From Paenibacillus polymyxa M1 (GTDB taxonomy: Bacteria > Bacillota > Bacilli > Paenibacillales > Paenibacillaceae), in the NCBI RefSeq assembly GCF_000237325.1, contig NC_017542.1, positions 4,604,001 to 4,668,000 on the forward strand: a DNA stretch of 64,000 nt, in the 5' to 3' direction. A program made the translations under genes and the position numbers. The notes under the pieces were generated by a model. It ran no database searches. It worked only from the letters and a program-made list of their open reading frames with translations, and had not been told where the DNA came from. How positions within the stretch are numbered: position 1 is the stretch's first letter; each line of letters starts with the position of its first letter. Shown here piece after piece: positions 1 through 7,814 of the stretch.

Positions 1-32
1 AAGCGAATTATCAAAATGAAGGAGGATGGAAC

Positions 33-209
33 ATGGATATCGCAGCATTATCCACAGGTATGAGTCAGGCCAGCTTGGCTCAAGCCGTAAGTGTGAAGGT
101 ATTGGGTATGGCTAAGGATCAGGCTAGTGAACAAGGACAGGCTTTGGTACAGATGATGGAAAAAAGCGTACAACCACATCTTGGGGGTCAACTGGACATC
201 CGGGCATAA
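33..209 (+). CDS. yjfB: YjfB family small protein
   Basis: This 58-residue protein belongs to the YjfB family, annotated as putative motility proteins in Bacillus relatives; no biochemical role is established. The opening MDIAALSTGMSQASL is the family pattern. It is polar and probably helical, with no signal peptide or membrane segment. The ATG follows a GGAGG at 21-25 with 7 bases between. It is too short for a long-ORF search but has a clean start and stop. A weak hairpin at 246-259 with a T run at 272-278 may end its transcript. The upstream context lies outside the window. Confidence 0.8.
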   Translation: MDIAALSTGMSQASLAQAVSVKVLGMAKDQASEQGQALVQMMEKSVQPHLGGQLDIRA

Positions 210-397
210 GTACATCCTATTCATGATGAAAGGCGATTCTACTCAGGTCTGTACAGACCCGGGCAGAATCGTTTTTTTATCTCCCTATTTTTCGTTCAGC
301 ATAAAACGTAGTAAACTAGACATATCGTCCACGACCTCGGTTCGGAGGATAGCGCAATATAAACACAATTTACATTTAAAAGGAGGATACATAGTTT

Positions 398-1753
398 ATG
401 AGGTATACTGAATATTTTGAAAAAGCCAGAGAACAACAACTGGGCGAACTACAGGAATGGCTATCCATTCCCAGTATCTCCGCATTATCGGAGCACAAAA
501 AAGACATTAACCAAGCAGCCGAATGGCTAGCAGCCAAACTGACTGCTGCAGGCTTGGAAAACGTTGAAATTATTCCGACCAAAGGCCACCCGCTGGTGTA
601 CGCCGACCATTTGCATGCACCTGGCAAGCCAACCATCCTCGTGTATGGACACTATGATGTACAACCTGTAGACCCGCTTCACCTGTGGGAAACGCCACCG
701 TTTGAGCCATCTATTCGCGATGGAAAATTGTATGCGCGCGGAGCGACAGACGATAAGGGGCAAGTTTTCTTGCACATTAAGGCGGTTGAGGCCATTTTGA
801 AGCAGGAAGGCAAATTGCCGCTGAACATCAAATTCTGCATTGAAGGCGAGGAGGAAGTGTCCAGTCCGAACCTGCTTGAGTTTTTGCACACTGGCGCTGA
901 ACGTCTGGCAGCCGACGCTGTACTGGTGTCTGACACCTCTCTAATCGAAAAAGGGAAGCCTGCGATTTGCACTGGTTTGCGTGGACTGTGCTCACTGGAA
1001 GTCGCCATTCACACGGCGAACACGGATCTGCATTCCGGCTCCTTCGGTGGCGGTGTGCCGAATGCCCTGCATGCTCTGGTGTCCCTGCTGGCAACCCTGC
1101 ATGACGATAAAGGCCGCGTTAGCGTCGAAGGATTCTACGACGATGTTGCTCCATTATCGGCAGACATGAAAGAAGAATTCGTGAAGCAAGGCTTCAATGA
1201 GAGCAAACTGCAACAAGATCTTGCACTTGATTCCCTCTATGGCGAAGAAGGATTCAGCTTCGTCGAGCGTGTTGGGGCTCGTCCTACACTGGAGCTGAAC
1301 GGCGTATATGGCGGCTTCCAGGGTGAAGGTACGAAAACCGTCATTCCGAAGGAAGCTCATGCTAAGATCACCTGTCGCCTGGTAGCTAACCAGAATCCAC
1401 AAGATATTCTGGACAAAATCGAGCGCCATTTACGCGCCCACGTTCAGGCAGGAGCTACTCTGGATATTCAACAAGGTGAGAAAGCGAACGCCTTTAACAT
1501 CGACCCGTCACATGCGTTTTTACAAGCAGCAGCGGATGCCTTTGAGAAGGTATACGGTGTACGTGCCCTATTTACCAAGGATGGAGGCTCCATTCCGATC
1601 GTGGAAACCTTCTCCCGTGTACTGAGTGCTCCAGTTGTATTGATGGGCTTCGGCTTGCCAGATGAAAACCTGCATGCACCAAACGAGCATTTTAATTTGG
1701 AGAATTTCGATAAGGGTATGCTGACGATTGTGGAGTTTTTGAAATCTGTGTAA
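398..1753 (+). CDS. M20 family dipeptidase / metallopeptidase
   Basis: A 451-residue cytoplasmic zinc peptidase of the M20 family (CNDP/PepV-like dipeptidases), expected to hydrolyse dipeptides or acylated amino acids. Visible metal-site motifs are YGHYDVQP (His near residue 85), RGATDDKGQ with the bridging Asp, and EGEEEVSS (residues 149-153) with the general-base and metal glutamates. A central lid/dimerisation domain containing HSGSFGGGVPN lies between the catalytic halves. Length is normal for the family. The ATG follows AAAAGGAGG, so the start is secure. The gene is transcribed alone and is followed by a hairpin terminator. The substrate cannot be told from sequence. Confidence 0.9.
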   Translation: MRYTEYFEKAREQQLGELQEWLSIPSISALSEHKKDINQAAEWLAAKLTAAGLENVEIIPTKGHPLVYADHLHAPGKPTILVYGHYDVQPVDPLHLWETPPFEPSIRDGKLYARGATDDKGQVFLHIKAVEAILKQEGKLPLNIKFCIEGEEEVSSPNLLEFLHTGAERLAADAVLVSDTSLIEKGKPAICTGLRGLCSLEVAIHTANTDLHSGSFGGGVPNALHALVSLLATLHDDKGRVSVEGFYDDVAPLSADMKEEFVKQGFNESKLQQDLALDSLYGEEGFSFVERVGARPTLELNGVYGGFQGEGTKTVIPKEAHAKITCRLVANQNPQDILDKIERHLRAHVQAGATLDIQQGEKANAFNIDPSHAFLQAAADAFEKVYGVRALFTKDGGSIPIVETFSRVLSAPVVLMGFGLPDENLHAPNEHFNLENFDKGMLTIVEFLKSV

Positions 1754-1784
1754 GCATATGACAACTTCTAATAGCTAAGTTACA

Positions 1785-1817
1785 ATAGAGAGGGCGAAAG
1801 CCCTTTCTATTTTTTTA
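1785..1817 (+). terminator. Rho-independent terminator after the M20 peptidase
   Basis: An 11-base-pair stem (ATAGAGAGGGC with GCCCTTTCTAT, one G-T pair) closed by a GAAA-type loop and followed by a run of seven T residues. Confidence 0.85.
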
Positions 1818-1845
1818 GAGGAGCGCTGCACAATATGATTATCCA

Positions 1846-1960
1846 GTTCATTCGTTTACGGTAATGTGAGGTACAGTTCATGAAAACTCAACCATTTTTT
1901 TCGAGGATGGGTTGGGTTTATTTGGCTGTGCCTTTTTTCATTCACCCAATACGAATGAAC
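1846..1960 (+). promoter_or_regulatory. Long-range inverted repeat around the leader ORF (possible attenuator)
   Basis: GTTCATTCGT at 1846-1855 is perfectly complementary to ACGAATGAAC at 1951-1960. The second arm ends directly beside the GAGGTG ribosome-binding site (1961-1966) of the RlmA-like gene. A second stem nests inside (AAACTCAACC near 1883-1892 with the GGTTGGGTTT region near 1910-1920). The first arm lies upstream of the leader ATG and the second inside the leader. Ribosome progress through the leader would therefore decide which stems form. This is the layout of translational attenuators of antibiotic-resistance methyltransferases; the function here is inferred. Confidence 0.45.
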
Positions 1961-1990
1961 GAGGTGCTTTTCTATGTCCAAATGGAATAA
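1880..1990 (+). CDS. Putative 36-residue leader peptide of the rRNA methyltransferase
   Basis: A short ORF reading MKTQPFFSRMGWVYLAVPFF and 16 further residues, ending at TAA 1988-1990. It starts at ATG 1880 after a GTGAGGT that serves as Shine-Dalgarno sequence with about 8 bases spacing. It overlaps the first 17 bases of the methyltransferase gene in another frame. The hydrophobic, aromatic-rich body and the overlap with the downstream start suggest a regulatory leader whose translation controls access to the next ribosome-binding site. It could also be a chance ORF; conservation of the peptide in relatives would decide. Confidence 0.5.
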   Translation: MKTQPFFSRMGWVYLAVPFFIHPIRMNEVLFYVQME

Positions 1991-2861
1991 ACACGAGATG
2001 AAGGCCAGCCTGATCGGGAAGCATCAACATCTTTTTAGTTGTCCTGTATGCTCTCAACCCATGCGTATGGTGGAAGGCAAAAGCCTCCTATGTACGAATC
2101 AGCATTGCTATGATCTTTCAAAACACGGGTATTTACATTTATCCGCCCGATCCCATAAAACCAAGTATGATAAACAACTATTTAACTCCAGAAGAATGAT
2201 GTGCAATAACGGATTTTTCGATCCTTTAAATGAAGCCATAAGCTGCACGATGATGAAGTTGATGAAGCCACTGTTCGATCAAAAATCACATCTGTACTTG
2301 CTGGATGCAGGTTGCGGGGAAGGCTCCCATTCAACCCACATTCAGGACAAGCTTACCGGGAAGGGAATCACCGAGCTTACAAGCGTAGGTATGGATTTGT
2401 CTAAAGAAGGTATTGTGGCCGCAGCCAAAGCATATCCTGATGCCCTCTGGTGTGTTGCTGATCTGGCTCATTGCCCATTTGCAAATCAACAATTTGACAG
2501 TATACTCAATATTCTGTCCCCTTCTAATTATGCTGAATTTAAAAGGATTCTTTCGGAGGATGGCTGCATCCTAAAGGTCATTCCCGAACAATATTACCTT
2601 CAGGAATTGAGATGCTTGTATGAACAGAAAAAGCCAGCTTATTCAAATGACAATATAGTAAGCCGATTTAAAGATCAATTTAATCTTCTATCCGCCGAAC
2701 GAGTAACCTATCGCTTTATGCTAAATGCCGACCTCGTGGAGCCTTTGCTCCATATGACTCCCTTATCGTGGAGAGCTACGAAAGCAGACTGGCAGCGAAT
2801 GCAGGCAATAGATTTACCGTATGTCACAGTAGATTTGCTCATCTTATGCGGTAAAAAATAA
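1974..2861 (+). CDS. RlmA-like 23S rRNA (guanine-N1)-methyltransferase
   Basis: A 295-residue SAM-dependent methyltransferase of the RlmA(I)/RlmA(II) family, which methylates N1 of a guanine in hairpin 35 of 23S rRNA. RlmA(II)/TlrB members give resistance to tylosin-type macrolides. The N-terminus carries the family zinc finger (CPVCSQP, then a further Cys and QHC, residues about 23-44). The SAM-binding loop is DAGCGEGSHS, and NILSPSNYAEFKRIL matches the conserved motif of this family. Length fits. The start follows GAGGTG with 7 bases spacing. It is preceded by a leader ORF and long-range inverted repeat, so expression may be inducible. Which guanine is modified cannot be read from sequence. 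Confidence 0.85.
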   Translation: MSKWNKHEMKASLIGKHQHLFSCPVCSQPMRMVEGKSLLCTNQHCYDLSKHGYLHLSARSHKTKYDKQLFNSRRMMCNNGFFDPLNEAISCTMMKLMKPLFDQKSHLYLLDAGCGEGSHSTHIQDKLTGKGITELTSVGMDLSKEGIVAAAKAYPDALWCVADLAHCPFANQQFDSILNILSPSNYAEFKRILSEDGCILKVIPEQYYLQELRCLYEQKKPAYSNDNIVSRFKDQFNLLSAERVTYRFMLNADLVEPLLHMTPLSWRATKADWQRMQAIDLPYVTVDLLILCGKK

Positions 2862-2867
2862 CATACT

Positions 2868-2919
2868 AAAAAGCATTCACGGCATGTGATTATACATGCA
2901 TCATGAATGCTTTTTTTCG
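2868..2919. terminator. Bidirectional terminator between convergent genes
   Basis: AAAAAGCATTCA pairs with TGAATGCTTTTTTT around an inner GCATGT/ACATGC element. The A run on the left and T run on the right allow termination of both the methyltransferase (plus) and the next gene (minus). Confidence 0.8.
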
Positions 2920-2932
2920 TTAATGCTGTCGC

Positions 2933-3367
2933 TTAAGAAAAACGAGTGTAGCGCAACAGGTGAACCAGCCGATTCAGCCGTTCTATCTCCCGATCCAACT
3001 CATGCAGCGGCTGTCCGGCCAAAGCAGCGTTCGCTCTCTGATCACGTAGCGGGTTTATTTTCCGACCCATGAGTTTCAGCACCGTGGCCTTTCCCATGTT
3101 ATTGACCACCACATATTGCGTTAGCGGATCAAGCTCAAGCCACAATACATGATGCTCTTGAAAAAATGACAGTAATTGCTTTTTTAACTTCTCCAGCTCA
3201 AGAGGCTCACCTACAATATGTGGATGATGATGAAAAGCCACATAGCCCATCACGCGCAGGTCACTTATGATTTGTTCCAAATGAAGCGTTTCGTTTATGT
3301 ACACATTATTCGTGCTAACGCGATTTCTTGCACCATTCGTATGATTTTCCCGGATGACGTTCACCAC
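2933..3367 (-). CDS. Hypothetical protein
   Basis: A 144-residue protein I do not recognise. It lacks a signal peptide or membrane segment. The middle has a beta-rich stretch (LWLELDPLTQYVVVNN) and the C-terminus is a charged helix (LHELDREIERLNRLVHLLRY). The proposed start is GTG at 3365-3367, but no convincing Shine-Dalgarno sequence precedes it; a second GTG follows at once. It is monocistronic, convergent with the methyltransferase gene and separated from the zinc-ribbon gene upstream. Confidence 0.6.
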   Translation of the reverse strand: MVNVIRENHTNGARNRVSTNNVYINETLHLEQIISDLRVMGYVAFHHHPHIVGEPLELEKLKKQLLSFFQEHHVLWLELDPLTQYVVVNNMGKATVLKLMGRKINPLRDQRANAALAGQPLHELDREIERLNRLVHLLRYTRFS

Positions 3368-3430
3368 CTGACTATCGTTTATTTTAAGGTTTATCTTTCC
3401 CCTTGTTCACTATAGCGCAATCGGCTTTGA

Positions 3431-3464
3431 ACAAAAAAACAACCGGCTTATACGCCAGTTGTTT
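3431..3464 (-). terminator. Terminator of the first zinc-ribbon gene
   Basis: AAACAACCGGC (3437-3447) pairs imperfectly with GCCAGTTGTTT (3454-3464). An A run at 3433-3439 on the plus strand becomes a T run on the minus transcript. The stem overlaps the stop codon. Confidence 0.6.
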
Positions 3465-3939
3465 CCCGTTCCACAAAATACTTATTGGTCATATAATGAG
3501 CCTTGCCTCTGGAAGTATCAACCATTCCCTTTTTGTTGTCGAGAAAAACAATCTCCCGGCATTTGGTACAGTACCACTTGGTCCGCTTAAAGGGGGATTC
3601 TGTTACATACGATGTACCACATTTGCAATCTACTTTAATTAAGGTTTCTGTTGATTTGTAAGCTTGAGACAGCTCTCTTAAGCCAGTATCCGGCTGTTGA
3701 ATCGGGATAATGACCTCCTGATAGCTTGAATACTGATTGTGCACTTTAAAGTCAGCCACCAGTTCCGCATGCAGTCCAAAGTACTCTTTGCCAATCTCGG
3801 TTACAAATTTCTTGCCGATTCTGTAACACTCAAGCCATTCCTGTATCTGTTGATTAGACAAAGGCACCGTGCCCTTGATACCACTATTTAATGTGTAAGT
3901 CATGATGTATAAAGTATCATCTTGTCTATGTCCGTACAT
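3448..3939 (-). CDS. Hypothetical zinc-ribbon protein, copy 1
   Basis: A 163-residue cytoplasmic protein, paralogous to the gene at 4105-4587 along its whole length (shared MTYTLNSGIKGTV, EYFGL..ELVADFKVHN, RTKW, NKKGMVDT or RKKGMVDT, YMTNKY). The C-terminal third carries CKCG and CTKC about 20 residues apart, a probable four-cysteine zinc ribbon. The first ATG is preceded by AAGGAGG, so the 12-residue N-terminal extension over the paralogue is likely real. Function is unknown; nucleic-acid or protein binding is possible from the ribbon. Confidence 0.7.
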   Translation of the reverse strand: MYGHRQDDTLYIMTYTLNSGIKGTVPLSNQQIQEWLECYRIGKKFVTEIGKEYFGLHAELVADFKVHNQYSSYQEVIIPIQQPDTGLRELSQAYKSTETLIKVDCKCGTSYVTESPFKRTKWYCTKCREIVFLDNKKGMVDTSRGKAHYMTNKYFVERETTGV

Positions 3940-4084
3940 GAGAAGCCTCCTTATAATACACTTGATAATGTACTACAAAGCGTACAAAACATCAATTTTA
4001 TTATTTGGCAAAAGATATAGTAGCATTTCCAGGTATGGATTTAATATATCGTGAAATGCACCAAAGACACGTGCGAGTCTGTTA

Positions 4085-4114
4085 GAAAAGCAACTGACAA
4101 TCCGTCAGTTGCTT
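4085..4114 (-). terminator. Terminator of the second zinc-ribbon gene
   Basis: A perfect 10-base-pair stem AGCAACTGAC/GTCAGTTGCT with a 5-base loop, overlapping the stop codon. A short A run at 4086-4089 gives TTTT on the minus transcript. Confidence 0.7.
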
Positions 4115-4587
4115 TGTCTTTCTACATAGTATTTGTTGGTCATGTACCAGGCCTTGCCTGTATTCGTATCCACCATGCCCTTTTTACGATCCAGGAACAC
4201 AATATTATTGCATTCCTTGCATGACCACTTGGTTCTCTTATGAGGTGATTCTTCTATATAGGAAGCACCACATTTACATTCTACCTGAATTAATGTTTTA
4301 TACTGACTATACGCTTCTATCAGTGGGTCCAGATCTACAGCTTTGTGTTCCATTACAGGCTGTATCATGGATATGTGCTCTCTCTGCTCCGAGTATTCAT
4401 TATGTACCTTGAAATCTGCTACCAACTCAGGGTTTAAACCAAAATATTGTTTGCCCACAACCGTTACAAATTTGCTGCCAATTCGATATGCTTTAATCCA
4501 TTCCTGCACCTGTTTACTGGTCAGGTCGACAGTCCCCTTTATACCGCTGTTCAGCGTATAAGTCATCAAGTGTTGGTTGGGTGTCAT
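4105..4587 (-). CDS. Hypothetical zinc-ribbon protein, copy 2
   Basis: A 160-residue paralogue of the neighbouring gene at 3448-3939, in the same orientation and most likely from tandem duplication. Zinc-ligand candidates are CKCG and CKEC in the C-terminal third. The chosen ATG follows GGAGGTG with rather long spacing (about 13 bases); an in-frame ATG seven codons later matches the conserved MTYTLNSGIKG beginning and could be the true start. Each copy has its own terminator, so the two are transcribed separately. Function unknown. Confidence 0.7.
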   Translation of the reverse strand: MTPNQHLMTYTLNSGIKGTVDLTSKQVQEWIKAYRIGSKFVTVVGKQYFGLNPELVADFKVHNEYSEQREHISMIQPVMEHKAVDLDPLIEAYSQYKTLIQVECKCGASYIEESPHKRTKWSCKECNNIVFLDRKKGMVDTNTGKAWYMTNKYYVERQSN

Positions 4588-4607
4588 GTGTCTTATTGTT
4601 CACCTCC

Positions 4608-4985
4608 GATCAAGAATATACCACAGGTAGGCTCTAGGCAAAAACCTGATTCATCTTCCATCCTGTCGCCATGCTGAGTACTGCTTTTGTAGGGATTTAT
4701 ATTCTTAGACTATCACTAGATGCATTTCTATCTAAACATAACTTTGTGGTACAGCTTTCCACCTCAATTATTCATATAATTTATTGGCAAACACATGGTA
4801 TTTTCTTCCTTATCTATATAGTACACCACTTACACACAAATTCCCATATATTTCAGCGGTTTAATCGCTTTTTTCGTTATATATTCACCTTTGCTAGTTT
4901 AGATATATTGTGTCAGCTAACTTATCACAAAACAAAAGCCTTCCCGACCATCCTTCATTGTTGAAGGATCATTGAGAAGACTTTG
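4608..4985 (-). other. Gene-free AT-rich stretch with a gerE terminator at its end
   Basis: About 400 bases between the zinc-ribbon gene and gerE. The only long ORF (4671-4964, plus) has no Shine-Dalgarno sequence and an AT-driven composition, so I do not call it. At 4935-4984 a nested hairpin (AAAGCCTTC with GAAGACTTT outside, ATCCTTCA with TGAAGGAT inside) beside an A-rich run at 4928-4937 is a plausible terminator for gerE. Confidence 0.5.
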
Positions 4986-5006
4986 TACCCCGCAAGGAAC
5001 GAGAGG

Positions 5007-5234
5007 TCAGATTTTTAATTCGCCAAGCCTGATTAATTCTACGACCGCCTGTGAACGACCTTTTACGTTCAGTTTCTGCATTACGTTGGAAATATGGTTA
5101 CGCACCGTCTTCTCACTAATAAATAGTTGTCCGGCGATGTCACGCGTCGTTTTGTCCTGCACGAGCAGTTCAAATACTTCACGTTCACGGTGAGTTAACA
5201 AAAACTTGTTTTTCTGGTCGTTACCCTTCGTCAA
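5007..5234 (-). CDS. gerE: Spore-coat transcription regulator GerE
   Basis: A LuxR-type helix-turn-helix protein of 75 residues, the size of Bacillus subtilis GerE (74). It is the mother-cell regulator that acts with sigma-K late in sporulation on coat and crust genes. Nearly the whole chain is the DNA-binding domain: LTHREREVFELLVQDKTT, then the recognition region ISEKTVRNHISNVMQKL and GRSQAVVELIR. I chose the TTG at 5232-5234 because AAGGAGG stands 8 bases before it and the length then matches GerE; an upstream ATG would add 13 unsupported residues. Its presence fits the spore-surface locus at the other end of the window. Confidence 0.93.
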   Translation of the reverse strand: MTKGNDQKNKFLLTHREREVFELLVQDKTTRDIAGQLFISEKTVRNHISNVMQKLNVKGRSQAVVELIRLGELKI

Positions 5235-5402
5235 TTTCACCCCTCCTTGCTCGGGTTTTGTGTGGTGTAACAAGGTTAAGGGATACAGTCAACACATTTT
5301 ATGTCATGTGCTCAGGTATGGTTCAATGTGCGGATAAAAATGGGCATAGGCACCTTACTTGCAGCTTTAATGACGAGTTGGACTTTGTGTCTAAAATATG
5401 TA

Positions 5403-5431
5403 TTGACAGGCATATAGGGCAGCCTTATGAT
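5403..5431 (+). promoter_or_regulatory. Sigma-A promoter of the efe operon
   Basis: TTGACA at 5403-5408 and TATGAT at 5426-5431 with a 17-base spacer, close to the vegetative consensus. The expected start near 5438 is just upstream of the Fur box. Confidence 0.8.
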
Positions 5432-5446
5432 AAGAAAAAATGCGAC

Positions 5447-5461
5447 TGATAATCATTATCA
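5447..5461 (+). promoter_or_regulatory. Fur box of the efe operon
   Basis: TGATAATCATTATCA is a perfect 7-1-7 Fur box and lies directly downstream of the predicted transcription start. A further TGATAATTC half-like element follows at 5468. Fur-Fe(II) bound here would block the promoter, giving induction under iron limitation. Confidence 0.88.
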
Positions 5462-5542
5462 AAAAAATGATAATTCGATATAGAGATCGCGCTATAGACT
5501 ATGGTTCAGGGCCAGTTTGGCCAGAAAGGGTGTTCATTGATT

Positions 5543-6421
5543 ATGAAACTACGTTATGCCGTGCCGGCCGGAGTGCTGGTCTCTTCTATTCTGTTTGCAG
5601 GTTGCGGACAAGCCGGAACTGCGGATCAGCAACCCGCTGCAACACCCAAAGATACAGGAGCAACAACACAGACCACGACTCCTGCGGCGACTGCTCCCAA
5701 TTTTGATCAAGCGGTTGCGGCTTATCGTACCTATGCAACCGAGCAGTGCGATACGTTTGTGAAAAAGACAGAAGAATTCACGAACGCAGTCAAAGCTGGC
5801 GAGCTGGACAAAGCCAAGGCTTTGTATGCTCCAGCACGTATGTACTATGAACGAATTGAACCGATTGCGGAAGCACTAGGCGATCTGGATCCGAATATTG
5901 ACGCTCGTGACGGTGATGTGGAGACAGCGGATTGGCGTGGCTTTCACCGTATTGAGAAAACATTATGGGAAGAAAACACCACCAAAGGGTTGGACGAGTT
6001 TTCCGACCGCCTGCTGAGTGATGCCAAGCTGCTGCGTGCCAAAGTAGAAACAGTTAATATTGATGCCAGCTTGATGGTAACAGGTGCAGTCGAGTTGCTG
6101 AATGAAGTATCTACCTCAAAGGTAACGGGTGAAGAGGAGCGTTATTCTCATACAGACTTGTACGACTTTGCGGCCAATGTAGAAGGTGCTCAAAAGATTT
6201 ATGACATTTTGAAAACAGATCTGAACCAAAAAGACGCGGCGTTGGAAAAACAAATTGGTGAGCGCTTTACAGCCTTACAGCAGGAGCTGGCTCCTTTCAA
6301 AGACGGCGAAGGCTATGTATCGTATACCAAACTGAAACCGGAAGAAATTAAAAAACTGAGCCAGAACCTCGATGCTTTGGCAGAACCGTTGTCCCAAATG
6401 GGGAAATTGTTAGGAGTGTAA
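5543..6421 (+). CDS. efeO: EfeO iron-uptake lipoprotein (imelysin/M75 domain)
   Basis: A 292-residue extracellular lipoprotein, the substrate-handling component of the EfeUOB iron system (YwbM in B. subtilis). The N-terminus MKLRYAV...ILFAGCGQ is a lipoprotein signal with the cysteine in FAGC. A Thr/Ala/Pro-rich linker follows, then the M75 domain with the HRIE motif (His135, Glu138) in GFHRIEKTLWEE, a proposed metal site. I use the ATG at 5543, since the frame-open ATG at 5501 would put 14 polar residues before the signal peptide. It is first in the Fur-controlled operon, four bases before efeB. Confidence 0.92.
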   Translation: MKLRYAVPAGVLVSSILFAGCGQAGTADQQPAATPKDTGATTQTTTPAATAPNFDQAVAAYRTYATEQCDTFVKKTEEFTNAVKAGELDKAKALYAPARMYYERIEPIAEALGDLDPNIDARDGDVETADWRGFHRIEKTLWEENTTKGLDEFSDRLLSDAKLLRAKVETVNIDASLMVTGAVELLNEVSTSKVTGEEERYSHTDLYDFAANVEGAQKIYDILKTDLNQKDAALEKQIGERFTALQQELAPFKDGEGYVSYTKLKPEEIKKLSQNLDALAEPLSQMGKLLGV

Positions 6422-6425
6422 TGAT

Positions 6426-7790
6426 ATGAAAGGCTTTAAGCGGCAAAAAGGACAAGAAAAGCCGCAGTATGCGGAATCCCGTAATGAAGAGTCTGATCTG
6501 ACAGAAAAGGATGCTCAGTCCGCAGATGATGAGCGATCAGGAAAAAGTAAATCCGTATCCCGTCGTGATCTATTGAAGCTGGCCGGGGTAGGTGGATTAG
6601 GTCTACTGCTTGGCGGCGGTAGCGTGGGCGCTGTGCTGTCAGCCAGTCAACGCCTCGAAAGCATGATGACGGAGGCAGATACCAAGGATGTGGTTCCTTT
6701 TTACGGCAAACATCAGGCGGGCATTGTAACTCCAGCACAGGATTTTATCTGTTTCGCTGCTTTCGATCTAACGACCCGCGACAAGGAACAGGTGCGAAAT
6801 CTCTTCAAGGCCTGGACGGAAGCAAGCGCTACAATGACTTCTGGTGTGCTGCTTGGCACTGATAATGAAAATCTCAACCTCCCTCCTTCCGATACGGGCG
6901 AGGCAGCAGGATTGTCTCCGTCCCGGACGACGATCACCTTTGGTGTGGGTCCATCCTTTTTTGATGGACGGTACGACCTGGCAAGTCTCAAGCCTGCCGG
7001 GTTCCGTGAGCTGCCTCGTTTTCAAGGAGACGCCTTGGATGAACAATGGTGCGGCGGTGATATCGGAGTGCAGGTATGTGCCAATGACTTGCAGGTAGCT
7101 TTCCATGCCCTGCGTAATTTGGCGCGTATCGCCAGAGGAACGGCGGTACTTCGTTGGACGCAGGAAGGCTTCCAGCGGACGGCACAAGCTGATCCTGCGG
7201 GAAGCACCCCGCGCAATTTGCTTGGCTTCAAGGACGGCACGGGAAACCCGGACACGTCCAAGGCAGACGAAATGAACCGGTTGGTGTGGACACAGACCAA
7301 TGACGGACCGGCATGGATGGGCAACGGTAGCTATATGGCTGTACGCCGTATTCGTATGCGGGTAGAGGTATGGGATCGTTCAACATTAGGTGACCAGGAG
7401 GATACCTTTGGACGCCATCGCAGCAGCGGTGCCCCACTGGGCAAAAGCAAAGAGTTTGATAAGCTGGATCTGGCGGCTACAAGTCCGGAAGGCAAGCCGC
7501 TTACGCCCCCTACCTCTCATGTGGCATTGGCTCATGGGAACGGGAGTATTAATATTTTGCGGAGGTCTTATTCCTATTCAAGCGGATTAGACAAGCAAAC
7601 AGGACAGCTCGATGCCGGACTGCTGTTCATCAGCTACCAGCGTGATCTGTTCAAGCAGTTCGTCCACATTCAGGAGAAGCTTGCACGCAATGACAAGCTG
7701 AACGAATATATTGTTCACAAAGGCAGTGCGGTGTTCGCCTGCTTCCCAGGTGTATCGCAAGGCGGATATATCGGGGATACGTTATTTTAG
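6426..7790 (+). CDS. efeB: EfeB haem peroxidase / deferrochelatase (DyP family), Tat-exported
   Basis: A 454-residue dye-decolorising peroxidase of the EfeB type (YwbN in B. subtilis), exported folded by Tat and thought to oxidise Fe(II) for uptake or to release iron from haem. A long polar N-region leads to the Tat motif SRRDLLKL (residues 45-52) and a glycine-rich hydrophobic core. DyP hallmarks are the distal GFKDGTGN motif (near residue 267), the proximal haem His365 in TSHVALAH, and ILRRSYSY. It starts 4 bases after efeO and ends 24 bases before efeU. Length is slightly above typical because of the 40-residue charged N-region. Confidence 0.93.
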   Translation: MKGFKRQKGQEKPQYAESRNEESDLTEKDAQSADDERSGKSKSVSRRDLLKLAGVGGLGLLLGGGSVGAVLSASQRLESMMTEADTKDVVPFYGKHQAGIVTPAQDFICFAAFDLTTRDKEQVRNLFKAWTEASATMTSGVLLGTDNENLNLPPSDTGEAAGLSPSRTTITFGVGPSFFDGRYDLASLKPAGFRELPRFQGDALDEQWCGGDIGVQVCANDLQVAFHALRNLARIARGTAVLRWTQEGFQRTAQADPAGSTPRNLLGFKDGTGNPDTSKADEMNRLVWTQTNDGPAWMGNGSYMAVRRIRMRVEVWDRSTLGDQEDTFGRHRSSGAPLGKSKEFDKLDLAATSPEGKPLTPPTSHVALAHGNGSINILRRSYSYSSGLDKQTGQLDAGLLFISYQRDLFKQFVHIQEKLARNDKLNEYIVHKGSAVFACFPGVSQGGYIGDTLF

Positions 7791-7814
7791 CAGCAGGCAA
7801 GGAAGGGGATTTAT

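Noticed and set aside
4671..4964. A 97-codon plus-strand ORF in the gene-free stretch before gerE
   Set aside because: No ribosome-binding site, AT-driven composition (Ile, His, Phe, Tyr, Leu), and no domain; it overlaps the gerE terminator.
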